Source: Pseudomonas sp. HR96
GTDB taxonomy: Bacteria; Pseudomonadota; Gammaproteobacteria; Pseudomonadales; Pseudomonadaceae
NCBI RefSeq assembly: GCF_034059295.1
Contig: NZ_CP139141.1
Span: forward strand, 5,439,001-5,503,000
DNA: 64,000 bases
Direction of reading: 5' to 3'
The translations under genes were made by a program, and so were the position numbers. Under the pieces are notes generated by a model. It did not search any database and was not told the origin of the DNA. It saw only the letters and a program-made list of their open reading frames with translations. Positions within the stretch are counted from its first letter, which is position 1; every line of letters begins with the position of its first letter. Positions 29,321 to 38,444 of this stretch are shown here, one piece after another.

Positions 29321-30047
29321 CCTTGTGGGGCTGATCAAGACCCACGTCAGCGTGCAGGCGCAGACCTATCGCAACTTCCGCTGGATTGTCGTCGACGGCA
29401 ATTCCACGGACGGCGCGGTGGAATGGCTGGGCGGGCTCGACAACGACTACACCGATTGGAAGTCCGAGCGTGATCGCAGCCTCTACGACGCGATGAACAA
29501 GGGCCTGGTCAAGGCGGTGACCGAGCCGGGCTACACCTTGTTCCTCAACAGCGGCGACACCTTCCACGACGCCTCGGTACTGGAGAAAGTCGCCCAGGCG
29601 ATCGCCGCCAACCCGACCCAGCCCAAGTATGTGTACGGCGACTATTGCCTGGAGAACAGCAAGGGGCAACTGCGCGAGGTCAAGGCCAAGTCGTTCGATC
29701 GCCTCAAGCTGGGGATGATCAGCAGCCACCAGGCGATGTACTTCGAGAACCAGCGCCTGAGCGAGATCCGCTTTCGCGAAGACTTCCCGCTGTCGGCCGA
29801 CTACTGCATGATCGTCGAATTCGTCGCGACCCTGAATCCGGAAACGGCCGTGCTGAAGATCCCGGGGATACTCTGCGATTTCGACACCACCGGCGTCTCC
29901 CAGGTGCATCGCTTCGATGCCTTGAAGGAAGACCTGCTGATCCGCAAGCGCTACATGAACCTCTCCAGCCTGCACGCCGGCGTGCTCTACCTGCTGCACT
30001 ACGTGCATACCCACACCAAGCTGCTGCGCGGGCAGATGGGTAGCTGA
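29283..30047 (+). CDS. Family 2 glycosyltransferase (WcaA/WcaE-like)
   Basis: 254 residues, GT-A fold. It opens FHIVTINRNNLVGL, then has the nucleotide-binding strand WIVVDGNSTDG and SERDRSLYDAMNKG with the motif seen in colanic-acid WcaE-type enzymes, and LFLNSGDTF in place of the DxD. It has no membrane anchor except possible peripheral C-terminal helices. It adds a sugar to the lipid-linked repeat. It is the last gene of the operon and is followed by a strong terminator. Confidence 0.88.
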   Translation: MTRFHIVTINRNNLVGLIKTHVSVQAQTYRNFRWIVVDGNSTDGAVEWLGGLDNDYTDWKSERDRSLYDAMNKGLVKAVTEPGYTLFLNSGDTFHDASVLEKVAQAIAANPTQPKYVYGDYCLENSKGQLREVKAKSFDRLKLGMISSHQAMYFENQRLSEIRFREDFPLSADYCMIVEFVATLNPETAVLKIPGILCDFDTTGVSQVHRFDALKEDLLIRKRYMNLSSLHAGVLYLLHYVHTHTKLLRGQMGS

Positions 30048-30077
30048 AGCCGCTTCGACAAGCCTTGGCGTCGGGCA

Positions 30078-30115
30078 AAAAAAACCCTCGAGTCTTGCGA
30101 CTCGAGGGTTTTTTT
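30078..30115. terminator. Bidirectional Rho-independent terminator closing the exopolysaccharide operon
   Basis: A perfect 17-bp stem (30078-30094 with 30099-30115) has core CCCTCGAGTC/GACTCGAGGG, loop TTGC, and A and T tracts on both sides. It lies 30 bases after the glycosyltransferase and 30 before the end of the convergent GH5 gene, so it can serve both. Confidence 0.92.
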
Positions 30116-30144
30116 ACGACTTGAATCAGCCTGGCACCAGCGCC

Positions 30145-31182
30145 TTATTGCGGGCAGCTGTTGCTCTTGGTAATCCACTTCGACAGGGTTGGCCACTGCG
30201 GACGTGATACACCGTTGATAGGCTCGATCGCCAGTGGATCGTTACCCCACCACGGACCGGCTGCCCAGTAGGCCAGTGGTACGCAGTTGTCGTGCAGGTA
30301 CGACAGCAGGTTGTCCATCGCGGTCAGCCAGCGCGGGTCGTTATCCGGTACACCGAACTCGCCCAGTTGGCCGCGCAGCTTGTTGCGCTTGAGCCATTCA
30401 ACGAAAGGCTTGGCACGGTTGACACCGATCATCGGGTCGAAAGTACCGGTGATAGGGTTGGCGTAGGCACCGCTGCTGCCGTCATCCAGGTACAAGTGAG
30501 CCGAGTACACCAGGTTCTTGTTCGGGTCCTTGAGCAGCAGCAGGTCGCCGTTCAGGTCCGGGTACATGGTGGTGTTGGACCAGGAACGACCGTCTACATA
30601 GATCGGGTGAACCTTGTCGTACATGCGCACACCGTTGATACCGGCCTGGGCGTTGGCCTTCCAGTATTTATCGGCATCGCCGTAAGGTTCGTTCATCAGG
30701 TCATAGCCGTGGGTACCCGGGTTGGCACCCCAACGCTGAGCAACGCGCTTCATCAGGTTCTGATAGGCGGAAGTCGGCGCGGCGCTGGTGCCGATGATGT
30801 TGCCCCAGTAGCGACCATAGTTGTGGATGTCGATGATGACGCCCATGTTGCGTTCAGCGGCCTGGGCCAGGAAGGTATCGATCCTCTTGGCATAGGTGGT
30901 GTTGAACGGACCCAGTGCCACCGGCTGCAGACGCTCCCACAGAATCGAGAAACGAATGACGCGAATACCGCCTTTCTGCCACTTGTTCAAGTAAGAGGCC
31001 GTCGGGAATACATAGTTGGTATTCTCTACGCCTGGCAACACCGAACCACCCCAACCTGCGGCGGCCACGTTCAGATGTACAAGAGGTGCGCCACCGCCGT
31101 CGGACAGCGGTTGGTCGGCATTGGCGGATGGCAATGAGAGCCAGGCGAATGCCAAGGTAAATGCCCAGATGAAACGTTTCAT
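30145..31182 (-). CDS. Secreted GH5-family glycoside hydrolase (cellulase-like)
   Basis: 345 residues from the ATG at 31182, with GGAGA upstream and a signal peptide ending NADQ (about residue 24). It is a GH5 (beta/alpha)8 barrel. The acid/base Glu165 is in DLMNEPYG and the nucleophile Glu275 in LGEFGVPDN; strand motifs GIRVIRFSILWERL and GVIIDIHNYGRYW also fit. It hydrolyses beta-glycosidic bonds outside the cytoplasm. It is convergent with the exopolysaccharide operon, so the polymer of that cluster is the likely substrate, as with glycanases of other exopolysaccharide loci. Cellulose is the alternative. Confidence 0.85.
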   Translation of the reverse strand: MKRFIWAFTLAFAWLSLPSANADQPLSDGGGAPLVHLNVAAAGWGGSVLPGVENTNYVFPTASYLNKWQKGGIRVIRFSILWERLQPVALGPFNTTYAKRIDTFLAQAAERNMGVIIDIHNYGRYWGNIIGTSAAPTSAYQNLMKRVAQRWGANPGTHGYDLMNEPYGDADKYWKANAQAGINGVRMYDKVHPIYVDGRSWSNTTMYPDLNGDLLLLKDPNKNLVYSAHLYLDDGSSGAYANPITGTFDPMIGVNRAKPFVEWLKRNKLRGQLGEFGVPDNDPRWLTAMDNLLSYLHDNCVPLAYWAAGPWWGNDPLAIEPINGVSRPQWPTLSKWITKSNSCPQ

Positions 31183-31736
31183 CAGTCTATCTCCAATTTG
31201 CTTCGGCGTACTCTCCACGCACAGAGCGTTAAATAAACATAGCACCTGTTACTTCCTGCAAAACAGATCATTTCCTGCTCATGTGACGGTTAAGCTATTT
31301 CCAATTAGAAGAAGTGCGACAGGGTTCTCATACCGTCGAACGTCAAGGTAGCGACCAGAAATCTCCGCATGCCAAGGTAAAAGCAGGAAGCGTGCCCGAA
31401 TGTCTCCGGACATCTCGAAGAGATCGGATGACCAGGCATTAAGCATTGATTTATAGGGGTTTTTACCGTTCGGCGGGTGGCATATTTCGCCCGTTTTGCG
31501 GGCTGGTTAACACAATTTCAGGGCCGCTGGCCGGCCCCGCCACCCTGCGTCAACACGCAGGCGCCAATTTTTCGTGCAGAACTGACGGCAATTGTCAGGT
31601 CGTGCGTCAAGGAATGGCAGGCTCTTTCCTTATCGCGGTTAATTGCAAACCACGCAGGCAGGCAACTTGATATCCAATGTATTAAATCGGATACAAAGTT
31701 GTGCTGCCATAATTAATCTATTAATAAAACATCCGC
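31183..31736. other. 554-bp AT-richer gap upstream of the GH5 gene
   Basis: It lies between the start of the GH5 gene and the end of the acetyltransferase gene, both on the minus strand, so it should hold the GH5 promoter. Its base composition is lower in GC than the neighbours. Short open frames have no supporting RBS or sequence character. A GC dyad GGCCGCTGGCCGGCC lies near 31524. No repeat or RNA gene is recognised. Confidence 0.6.
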
Positions 31737-32366
31737 TTACAGCGTAGACCTGCGCTGCTCGGCATACTGCAGAAACTTTTCCATGTCGGTGCTGCACAGC
31801 GTGCGGGCCACCGCCTTGACCTCGTCCACCGGCCAATCCCACCAGGCGCAGGCCAGCAGCCGCTCGCGCACCGCTTCGTCGAAGCGCCAGCGAATGAAAC
31901 GGCACGGGTTGCCGCCAACGACCGCATAAGGTGGCACGTCCTTGGTGACCACGGCGCCGGCTGCCACCACGGCACCATGGCCGATGGTCACGCCGGAGAG
32001 AATGGTCACCCCGGTGCAGATCCAGCAGTCGCTGCCGATCACCACGTCGCCCTTGGTCGGGCGCATGCCTTCGATGTCGCGGATCTCTTCGAGCATTTCC
32101 GGAAACGGATAGCAGCTGATCCAGTCCATGCGGTGCCCGCCACCCAGGAGGATGCGTACATCGCCGGCCATGGAGGTGTAGGAGCCGACCTTGAGGGTGG
32201 TGGTGTCGTCGCCGAACTCGATGACGTCGGGCACGCCATAGCTGCCGACGCCGATACTGAAATGGGGGTAACGCAGACGAATCTTTTCGGTACCGCGCTC
32301 CAGCTTCTCGAACTGACGAAGGTGCTTGCGCAGTTTTCTATCTCGAAATTTTTGCCAAAGCTTCAC
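31737..32366 (-). CDS. Hexapeptide-repeat acetyltransferase (CatB/VatD-like)
   Basis: 209 residues if translation starts at the GTG at 32366 (VKLWQKFRD); an ATG at 32465 would add an unusual 33-residue tail, so I prefer the GTG. The protein is a left-handed beta-helix of the xenobiotic-acetyltransferase type: [36 protein letters not shown], preceded by the active-site loop [10 protein letters not shown], then [15 protein letters not shown]. Relatives acetylate sugars or antibiotics with acetyl-CoA. Next to an exopolysaccharide cluster, a sugar substrate is more likely than a drug. Confidence 0.85.
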   Translation of the reverse strand: MKLWQKFRDRKLRKHLRQFEKLERGTEKIRLRYPHFSIGVGSYGVPDVIEFGDDTTTLKVGSYTSMAGDVRILLGGGHRMDWISCYPFPEMLEEIRDIEGMRPTKGDVVIGSDCWICTGVTILSGVTIGHGAVVAAGAVVTKDVPPYAVVGGNPCRFIRWRFDEAVRERLLACAWWDWPVDEVKAVARTLCSTDMEKFLQYAEQRRSTL

Positions 32367-32558
32367 GAACGCGATTCCAGTGAGAGCACAAGCTTGTGAC
32401 AGCGGTGAGCCTGTTGAAGGATTCGCGACACATGATGCGACACTTAGGAAGTATTTGAAATACAAACGTATGCGGCGAAGGGGACAAGTGCAGGCAGGGA
32501 AGGAGGGGCGGGCTTCATGCCCTGCGTGGCCCTGCGTCCCGATGCAGGTGCAGCGAGA

Positions 32559-32753
32559 TCAGCGGACGAAGAAACCGGTCAGGGCTTCCAGTTCGTCATC
32601 GCTCAGCAGGCCGGCGGGGTAGCGTTGCACCATGGCCATCCGGGCGTCTTCCTGGCGATGACGCACCGAGCCATTGGTTTTCAACCAGGCGACGAGCGCC
32701 TGCAGGGTTTCCCCGTTGATGGAATGAGATCCCGATTCAGCGACTGCACTCAT
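32559..32753 (-). CDS. Small hypothetical protein
   Basis: 64 residues from the ATG at 32753, with a strong GGGGAGA about seven bases upstream. The composition is that of a small soluble acidic helical protein (MSAVAESGSHSINGETLQAL at the start, DDELEALTGFFVR at the end). No domain is recognised. It lies alone between the acetyltransferase and agmatine deiminase genes on the same strand. The good RBS and normal codon use support translation. Confidence 0.6.
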   Translation of the reverse strand: MSAVAESGSHSINGETLQALVAWLKTNGSVRHRQEDARMAMVQRYPAGLLSDDELEALTGFFVR

Positions 32754-32881
32754 AATGATTCTCCCCAGACTCATGAGCGGCCTAACGTACTGCTTTTGTA
32801 TTACAAAACATCTGTTTGGTAACACCCAGCCCCTCTACTGATACAAGACCTGTGCCATCCACCGCATATTTTCAAGCCTGA

Positions 32882-32916
32882 AACACAAGGCCCGTCGACT
32901 CGACGGGCCTTGTGTT
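32882..32916. terminator. Hairpin terminator downstream of aguA
   Basis: A perfect 17-bp inverted repeat (32882-32898 with 32900-32916), AACACAAGGCCCGTCGA and its complement, lies 45 bases beyond the aguA stop codon. The central GC-rich stem is strong; flanking runs of A and T are short, so termination may be partial. Confidence 0.7.
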
Positions 32917-32960
32917 GACGCGATGGCGGCGGCCGGGAGCGGGCGCGCCGCCCGCCGCTG

Positions 32961-34067
32961 TCAGCGGCTAGCAGCCGCGGGCTGCTGCTGGGTCAGGCAA
33001 TGGATGTTGCCGCCGCCGAGCAACAGTTCGCGACCAGGGACCATGACCACCTCATGTTCGGGGAAAATGCGCTGAAGAATGGCCTCAGCTTCGGCATCCA
33101 GCGGGTCATCGAAGCTGGGCGCGATGATGCCGCCATTGACGATAAGGAAGTTGACGTAGGAGCCAGCCAGGCGGACGGACGGGTGCCGCTCCTGGGTGCC
33201 CTCCACCAGATCGACGCCATCGCACTCTTCCTGGGTCGCGTAGAGCGGGCCGGGAATCGGCATTTTGTGCACCACCAGGGTGCGGCCTTTGGCGTCCGGT
33301 GTGTTTTGCAATACATTCAGGGCCGCATGGCAGCGCTCATAGTTGGGGTCTTGAGGATCATCCGTCCAGGCCAGTAACACTTCACCGGGGCGTACGTAAC
33401 AGCAGAAGTTGTCGACGTGGCCGTCGGTTTCGTCGTTGTACAGGCCATGGGGTAGCCAGATGATGGTGTCGACCGCCAGCTGCTCGCCAAGCACCTGCTC
33501 GATTTCCTTGCGGAACAGGTGCGGGTTGCGGTTGCGGTTGAGGAGGCACTCTTCGGTGGTGATCAACGTGCCTTCGCCGTCGACGTGAATGGAGCCGCCT
33601 TCCAGAATGAAATCCTCGGGGGCGTAGCGCGGGCAGCGTTCGATCTCGAGGATCTTGCCGCCCACCTGCTCGTCGCGGTTCCACGGCGCGTAGAGGCCGC
33701 CATCGAAACCACCCCAGGCATTGAAGCCCCAATTAACCCCACGCACTTCGCCGCTGTCGTTGATCACGAAGGTCGGCCCGGTGTCGCGCACCCAGGCGTC
33801 GTCGCTGCTCAGCTCGACCACGCGGATGTTCGGCAGGTCCAGGCGCGCCCGGGCGTTGTCGTACTGCGCGGCAGAGACACCCACGGTGACCGGCTCGAAG
33901 CGGGCAATGGCCTTGGCCAACGCGATATGGGCGGCCTGCACCGGCTTGCCGCCCAGGCGCCAGTTGTCCGGGCGCTCCGGCCAGACCATCCAGACCTGCG
34001 TCTGCGGGGCCCACTCGGCTGGCATATGAAAGCCGTCGGCGCGGGGAGTGCTGTTGAGGGTTGTCAT
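32961..34067 (-). CDS. aguA: Agmatine deiminase
   Basis: 368 residues, the same as P. aeruginosa AguA. The guanidine-modifying fold has active-site residues visible in [33 protein letters not shown] and the nucleophile Cys357 in GGGNIHC. It hydrolyses agmatine to N-carbamoylputrescine and ammonia in the arginine decarboxylase route to putrescine. The partner aguB is not adjacent, unlike the P. aeruginosa aguBA operon. Two related palindromes upstream (34103-34120 and 34219-34236) may control it. Confidence 0.96.
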   Translation of the reverse strand: MTTLNSTPRADGFHMPAEWAPQTQVWMVWPERPDNWRLGGKPVQAAHIALAKAIARFEPVTVGVSAAQYDNARARLDLPNIRVVELSSDDAWVRDTGPTFVINDSGEVRGVNWGFNAWGGFDGGLYAPWNRDEQVGGKILEIERCPRYAPEDFILEGGSIHVDGEGTLITTEECLLNRNRNPHLFRKEIEQVLGEQLAVDTIIWLPHGLYNDETDGHVDNFCCYVRPGEVLLAWTDDPQDPNYERCHAALNVLQNTPDAKGRTLVVHKMPIPGPLYATQEECDGVDLVEGTQERHPSVRLAGSYVNFLIVNGGIIAPSFDDPLDAEAEAILQRIFPEHEVVMVPGRELLLGGGNIHCLTQQQPAAASR

Positions 34068-34102
34068 GTCAGACCTCGGGAATGGATTTCAGGTGATTTT
34101 AT

Positions 34103-34120
34103 AACCGATTAATATCTGGA
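34103..34120. promoter_or_regulatory. Imperfect operator palindrome before aguA
   Basis: AACCGATTAATATCTGGA matches the perfect palindrome at 34219-34236 at 14 of 18 positions. It lies 36 bases upstream of the aguA start codon, where a repressor would block transcription. Confidence 0.5.
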
Positions 34121-34218
34121 TTGTAAGAGGCGCCGCCCGGCGCCCCATATCCACAACAGGACTAAAACCAGAGGAACAAAGCGAAAGCCGCATCGCCAAC
34201 CAATAGCTTTAATCCAGA

Positions 34219-34236
34219 TACCGATAAATATCGGTA
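34219..34236. promoter_or_regulatory. Perfect 18-bp palindrome, candidate operator
   Basis: TACCGATA-AA-TATCGGTA is a perfect dyad with an AT-rich centre. It lies just beyond the stop codon of the aminotransferase fusion gene and about 150 bases upstream of aguA. A degenerate copy stands at 34103-34120. The form suits a dimeric TetR, GntR or LacI-type regulator; none is encoded next to it. Confidence 0.55.
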
Positions 34237-34237
34237 A

Positions 34238-37156
34238 TTATAGATCCTCCCCCAGCACCCGAGCCACCGCATCCACGAAGAAATCGACACTCTCGCGGGT
34301 GGTCACCATCGGCGGCTTGATCTTGAGGATGTTCAGGTAATCCCCGGTCGGCTGCATGAAGATACCCAGTTCGCGCAGCCGGTCGCACAGCAAGGCAGTC
34401 TCCTCGGTGGCCGGCTCCAGGCTGCTGCGGTCACGCACCAGTTCCAGCCCCAGGTAGAACCCCGAGCCATGCACCGCGCCCACCAGCGGGTAGTGCTCGA
34501 CCAGCGCCTCAAGGCGCGCCTTGAAGTAGCCGCCCACTTCCCGAGCCCGCTGCCAAAGCTGCTCCTCGTCCATGACATCCAGCACGGCCATGCCGATCTG
34601 GCAGCTGACCGGGCTGGCCCCGGCCGAGGAAAAGAAGTAGCCCTCGGCCTCCAGCGCCTCGGCCACCTCGCGCCGGGTGATCACTGCCCCCAAGGGGTGC
34701 CCGTTGCCCATGCCCTTGGCCATGGTGATGATGTCCGGCACCACGCCCTGCTCCTCGAACCCCCAGAAATACTCGCCCAGGCGTCCGTAGCCAACCTGTA
34801 CTTCATCGGCGATGCACAGCCCACCGGCGGCGCGTACCCGGGCGTAGACCTCGCGCAGGTAGCCGGCCGGCAGGGCAATACCGCCGGCGTTGCCGTACAC
34901 CGGCTCGCAGATGAAACCGGCCACCTGGCGTTGCTGCTGCGCCAGGCGCGCCAGCAGCGCGTCGACCTCTTCTATATAAGGCGCCACGCTCTGCGCGCCG
35001 CGATGCACACCACGGTAGCTGTTCGGCGCCAGCAGCGGATGCACCCAGTCAGGTCGTGTCTCCAGCGCCTGGGGGTTGTCGGCGATGGAGGTGGAGATGG
35101 CATCGGTGGCCACCGACCAGCCATGGTAGGCCTCCAGCACGCTGAGCACGTCGCGCCCACCGCGCCAGGCCCAGGCCAGGCGGATGGCCAGGTCGTTGGC
35201 CTCGGTGCCGCTGTTGACCAGAAACACCCGGTCCATGCCGGCTGGCGCCGGGGCGAGCAGGCGCTCTGAGAATTCGGCGATGGCCGAGTAATGGAAGCGC
35301 GAATTGGTGTTGAGCAGCGACCACTGGCGCGCGGCAACCTCGGCCATGCGTGGGTGACCGTGGCCCAGCACCGCAACATTGTTGAGCATGTCCAGGTAGG
35401 AGCGGCCCTGCAGGTCGATCAGCTGGTTGCGCCAGCCGCGCTCGATCTGCGGCGGGTCCTGATAGTAGTGCTTCTGCGAGCGCGCGAAGCTGGCATCACG
35501 CCGCGCCAGCAACTGCCCGGCGTCGGGCAGGGCCGGCGCCTGGCAGACAAAACCCAGCAGTTCGCCCGGCGCCTCGCACAGCGCCAGCCAGGCGGGCGCG
35601 CGCAAGGCGGTGACGAACAACGGCGGGACAACCTCGGCCAGACGCGTCAGCTGCACTTGCAGCGCCGGGGTGCTGTGGCCCAGCGGTTCACCTGCGGCAA
35701 CACCAACGCCATCGGCCAGCTCGCAGTCGGCGCCCCGGACAATCAGTTGCAACCCCGCGCCCTGCAAGCGCAGGAGACCCTCATTGCGCCGCAGCGTACC
35801 GGCGAAGGGTGCCTGCAGCAGGGTGCCGTGGGGCAGCTTGAGCTCGACATGCAAGGCGCAGCTGGCCGGCGCCTGCGCGCTGTCGGGCACGCTGCGCGAC
35901 AGGCGGTATTCACCATATAAAGAAGTGGCCAGGCCGTTGCCGGACGCCGCAGCTGCGGCCAGCAGGTGCTGGTCGATACCCGGCTGCTGCCAGTTACCGT
36001 TGTGCCACAGCGGGCTGAGTACCCCCAGGGCGACAGGCGTCACCGGCCGGCCTTGCAGGCTGGGCAGCAACGGCACCAATGGCGGATGGGCCAGTGCTGG
36101 CAACTCCTGGCCAGTGGCGAGCAGGATGGCCGCCTCCATCAATTCGCCGGGCACGCTGATGGCGACCTCGAATATCTGCCATTCGTGCTCGACGTTGTCC
36201 AGAACGTAGCCATTGTCGGGCGCCACCTGCAGCTGCTGGGCACTGCTGAGCACCAGCACCGCCGCCCGCGCGACGATCAGCGGCCACAGCGCGCGCAGTT
36301 CGGCGCCGGTCAGCGGGTTGCTGGCGTGGTAGGCCTGCACCGTCGGCAGGATGGCGAACGGCTCGCCTTCGGCATGGTGCAGCAAGGCCGCGCAGGTGAC
36401 GGCCAGGTCGGCGATGCGCCAGCTGCGCACCAGGTCGCCGAAGTCGATGATGCCCTGCAGCTGCCAGTGCCGCCGGGCATCGCGCTGCCATACGGTGTTG
36501 TCGTCGGTGATGTCCAGGTGAATGGCCTGCAAGGGCAGCGCCGCGGCCAGCTGTGCGATGCGCTCGCAGGCGCGCTCGCCCACCGCCAGCACCTCGGCTT
36601 GGCGAGCCGAGCCGCGCAGCGCCGAGGCCAGCCCGGCGATCAGCGCCTGGGCATGGCGCGGGTCCCATTGCAGGGTGCGCTGCAGGCCGGGGTGGTCGAA
36701 GTCGGCCAGGGCCAGATCGACTCGCGCGCAGGTGCGCCCCAACTCGGCGAAGGTTTCGCGGCCCAGGTGAGGGCGTCGGGTCAGGGGCTGCCCTTCTATA
36801 TAGGTCAACAGGCGGGCAAACAGCCGCTGGCCATCGATGACCACCTCGAGCAAGGCGGCGCCGTCGAGGGCTGGGACCACCTGTGGCACCGGCACCTGGC
36901 GCGCCTGCAAATGACTGAGTGCCGCCTGCTGGGCATGCAACTGGGCGGCGCCATATTGCGCATGGCAGAGTTTGAGCACATAGTGGCCATTCGCCGCAAC
37001 CACCTTGAAGTTGATGTCCTGCTGACTGCCCAATGCCTCGATCTGCGCGACTGCCACCTGCAGCCCGAAAGAGCGCTGGAGCAACGCGGCCGCCTGCTCG
37101 AAAGTGACCCGTGGCCCCGCCAGGCTGGAGCGATTCAGTAAATCGGAAACCGACAT
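34238..37156 (-). CDS. Kinase / M23-like / class III aminotransferase-fold fusion protein
   Basis: 972 residues in three parts. (1) About 20-340: an aminoglycoside-phosphotransferase-type small-molecule kinase, with Lys62 (YVLKL), catalytic loop His213-Leu-Asp215...Asn220 and metal motif Asp238-Phe-Gly-Asp. (2) About 400-520: a beta-rich segment like an M23 peptidase/lysostaphin fold, with no clear zinc motif seen. (3) About 545-972: class III PLP fold, with Schiff-base Lys814 in MAKGMGNGHPLG. Known two-part relatives in animals are hydroxylysine kinase and the ammonio-phospholyases acting on phosphohydroxylysine or phosphoethanolamine. The likely action is phosphorylation of an amino alcohol followed by phospho-lyase cleavage, rather than true transamination. 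GAGG precedes the ATG. Confidence 0.85.
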   Translation of the reverse strand: MSVSDLLNRSSLAGPRVTFEQAAALLQRSFGLQVAVAQIEALGSQQDINFKVVAANGHYVLKLCHAQYGAAQLHAQQAALSHLQARQVPVPQVVPALDGAALLEVVIDGQRLFARLLTYIEGQPLTRRPHLGRETFAELGRTCARVDLALADFDHPGLQRTLQWDPRHAQALIAGLASALRGSARQAEVLAVGERACERIAQLAAALPLQAIHLDITDDNTVWQRDARRHWQLQGIIDFGDLVRSWRIADLAVTCAALLHHAEGEPFAILPTVQAYHASNPLTGAELRALWPLIVARAAVLVLSSAQQLQVAPDNGYVLDNVEHEWQIFEVAISVPGELMEAAILLATGQELPALAHPPLVPLLPSLQGRPVTPVALGVLSPLWHNGNWQQPGIDQHLLAAAAASGNGLATSLYGEYRLSRSVPDSAQAPASCALHVELKLPHGTLLQAPFAGTLRRNEGLLRLQGAGLQLIVRGADCELADGVGVAAGEPLGHSTPALQVQLTRLAEVVPPLFVTALRAPAWLALCEAPGELLGFVCQAPALPDAGQLLARRDASFARSQKHYYQDPPQIERGWRNQLIDLQGRSYLDMLNNVAVLGHGHPRMAEVAARQWSLLNTNSRFHYSAIAEFSERLLAPAPAGMDRVFLVNSGTEANDLAIRLAWAWRGGRDVLSVLEAYHGWSVATDAISTSIADNPQALETRPDWVHPLLAPNSYRGVHRGAQSVAPYIEEVDALLARLAQQQRQVAGFICEPVYGNAGGIALPAGYLREVYARVRAAGGLCIADEVQVGYGRLGEYFWGFEEQGVVPDIITMAKGMGNGHPLGAVITRREVAEALEAEGYFFSSAGASPVSCQIGMAVLDVMDEEQLWQRAREVGGYFKARLEALVEHYPLVGAVHGSGFYLGLELVRDRSSLEPATEETALLCDRLRELGIFMQPTGDYLNILKIKPPMVTTRESVDFFVDAVARVLGEDL

Positions 37157-37361
37157 GTCGACCTCGGAAAATGAATGAAGTTGCGTCGTATCTCGCCATT
37201 TACGTCGATATTAGGCAAGTACTGACACACTTTTGTGACCCTGTTGATGTAGTTTGCCAATAGGCGGCTATTGATGACGAATCGTGCTTGCACACCTGCG
37301 TTGAAACTCACAAGCTATGCGCCGAATGCAGACTGTCTGTTATGGAAGAAGGCAAAATCCT

Positions 37362-38444
37362 ATGCGAATTCTTATCACCGGCGGCGCCGGTTTCATTGGG
37401 TCGGCGCTGGTTCGCCACTTGATCGCCAATACCGATCACGAGGTGCTCAATCTCGACAAATTGACCTATGCCGGCAACCTCGAATCCCTTGCCAGCATCG
37501 CCACCAATACACGCTATGAATTCGTGCAGGCCGACATCGTCGACCAGGCCGCCATGAGCGCGGTACTGGCACGCTTCCAGCCCCAGGCAATCATGCACCT
37601 GGCGGCCGAGTCGCACGTCGACCGCTCCATCGATGGCCCGTCGGACTTCATCCAGACCAACATCGTCGGCACCTACAGCCTGCTGGAAGCCACCCGCGCC
37701 TACTGGCAGGCCCTGCCGGCCGACGAGCGTGCGGCGTTCCGCTTCCATCATATCTCCACCGACGAAGTGTACGGCGACCTGCATGGCGTCGACGACCTGT
37801 TCACCGAGACCACCCCGTACGCGCCCAGCTCGCCGTATTCGGCCAGCAAGGCGGCCTCCGACCACCTGGTCCGGGCCTGGCAGCGTACCTATGGCTTGCC
37901 GGTGCTGATCACCAACTGCTCGAACAACTACGGGCCGTTCCACTTCCCCGAGAAGCTGATTCCGCTGGTGATCCTCAACGCCCTGGCGGGCAAGCCGCTG
38001 CCGGTGTATGGCAATGGCCTGCAGGTGCGCGACTGGCTGTTCGTCGAAGACCACGCCCGCGCCCTGTTCAAGGTGGTCAGCGAAGGCGTGGTCGGCGAGA
38101 CCTACAACATTGGCGGCCACAACGAGCAGAAGAACATCGACGTGGTGCGCGGCATCTGCGCCCTGCTCGAAGAACTGGCGCCACAGCGCCCTGCCGGTGT
38201 AGCGAACTATGCCGACCTGATCACCTTCGTCAGCGACCGCCCTGGCCACGACCAGCGTTACGCCATCGACGCCAGCAAGATCGAACGCGAGCTAGGCTGG
38301 GTGCCTCAGGAAACCTTCCAGACCGGCCTGCGCAAGACCGTACAGTGGTACCTCGACAACCTCGAGTGGTGCCGCCGCGTGCAGGACGGCAGCTACCAGG
38401 GCGAACGCCTCGGCTCCACTCAACCTAAGGACCTGATCGCATGA
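37362..38444 (+). CDS. rmlB: dTDP-glucose 4,6-dehydratase
   Basis: 360 residues from the ATG at 37362, which has AAGG upstream and places [10 protein letters not shown] at the very N-terminus; a longer in-frame start at 37317 lacks support. The catalytic motifs are [10 protein letters not shown] and [13 protein letters not shown] (Tyr-x3-Lys). It makes dTDP-4-keto-6-deoxyglucose, step 2 of dTDP-L-rhamnose synthesis for LPS. It is the first of four genes joined by ATGA overlaps. Confidence 0.96.
   Translation: MRILITGGAGFIGSALVRHLIANTDHEVLNLDKLTYAGNLESLASIATNTRYEFVQADIVDQAAMSAVLARFQPQAIMHLAAESHVDRSIDGPSDFIQTNIVGTYSLLEATRAYWQALPADERAAFRFHHISTDEVYGDLHGVDDLFTETTPYAPSSPYSASKAASDHLVRAWQRTYGLPVLITNCSNNYGPFHFPEKLIPLVILNALAGKPLPVYGNGLQVRDWLFVEDHARALFKVVSEGVVGETYNIGGHNEQKNIDVVRGICALLEELAPQRPAGVANYADLITFVSDRPGHDQRYAIDASKIERELGWVPQETFQTGLRKTVQWYLDNLEWCRRVQDGSYQGERLGSTQPKDLIA

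Noticed and set aside
31169..31182. 14-bp perfect palindrome ATGAAACGTTTCAT at the GH5 start codon
   Set aside because: It results from the codons for Met-Lys-Arg-Phe at the signal-peptide start and lies inside the coding region; no second copy supports an operator.
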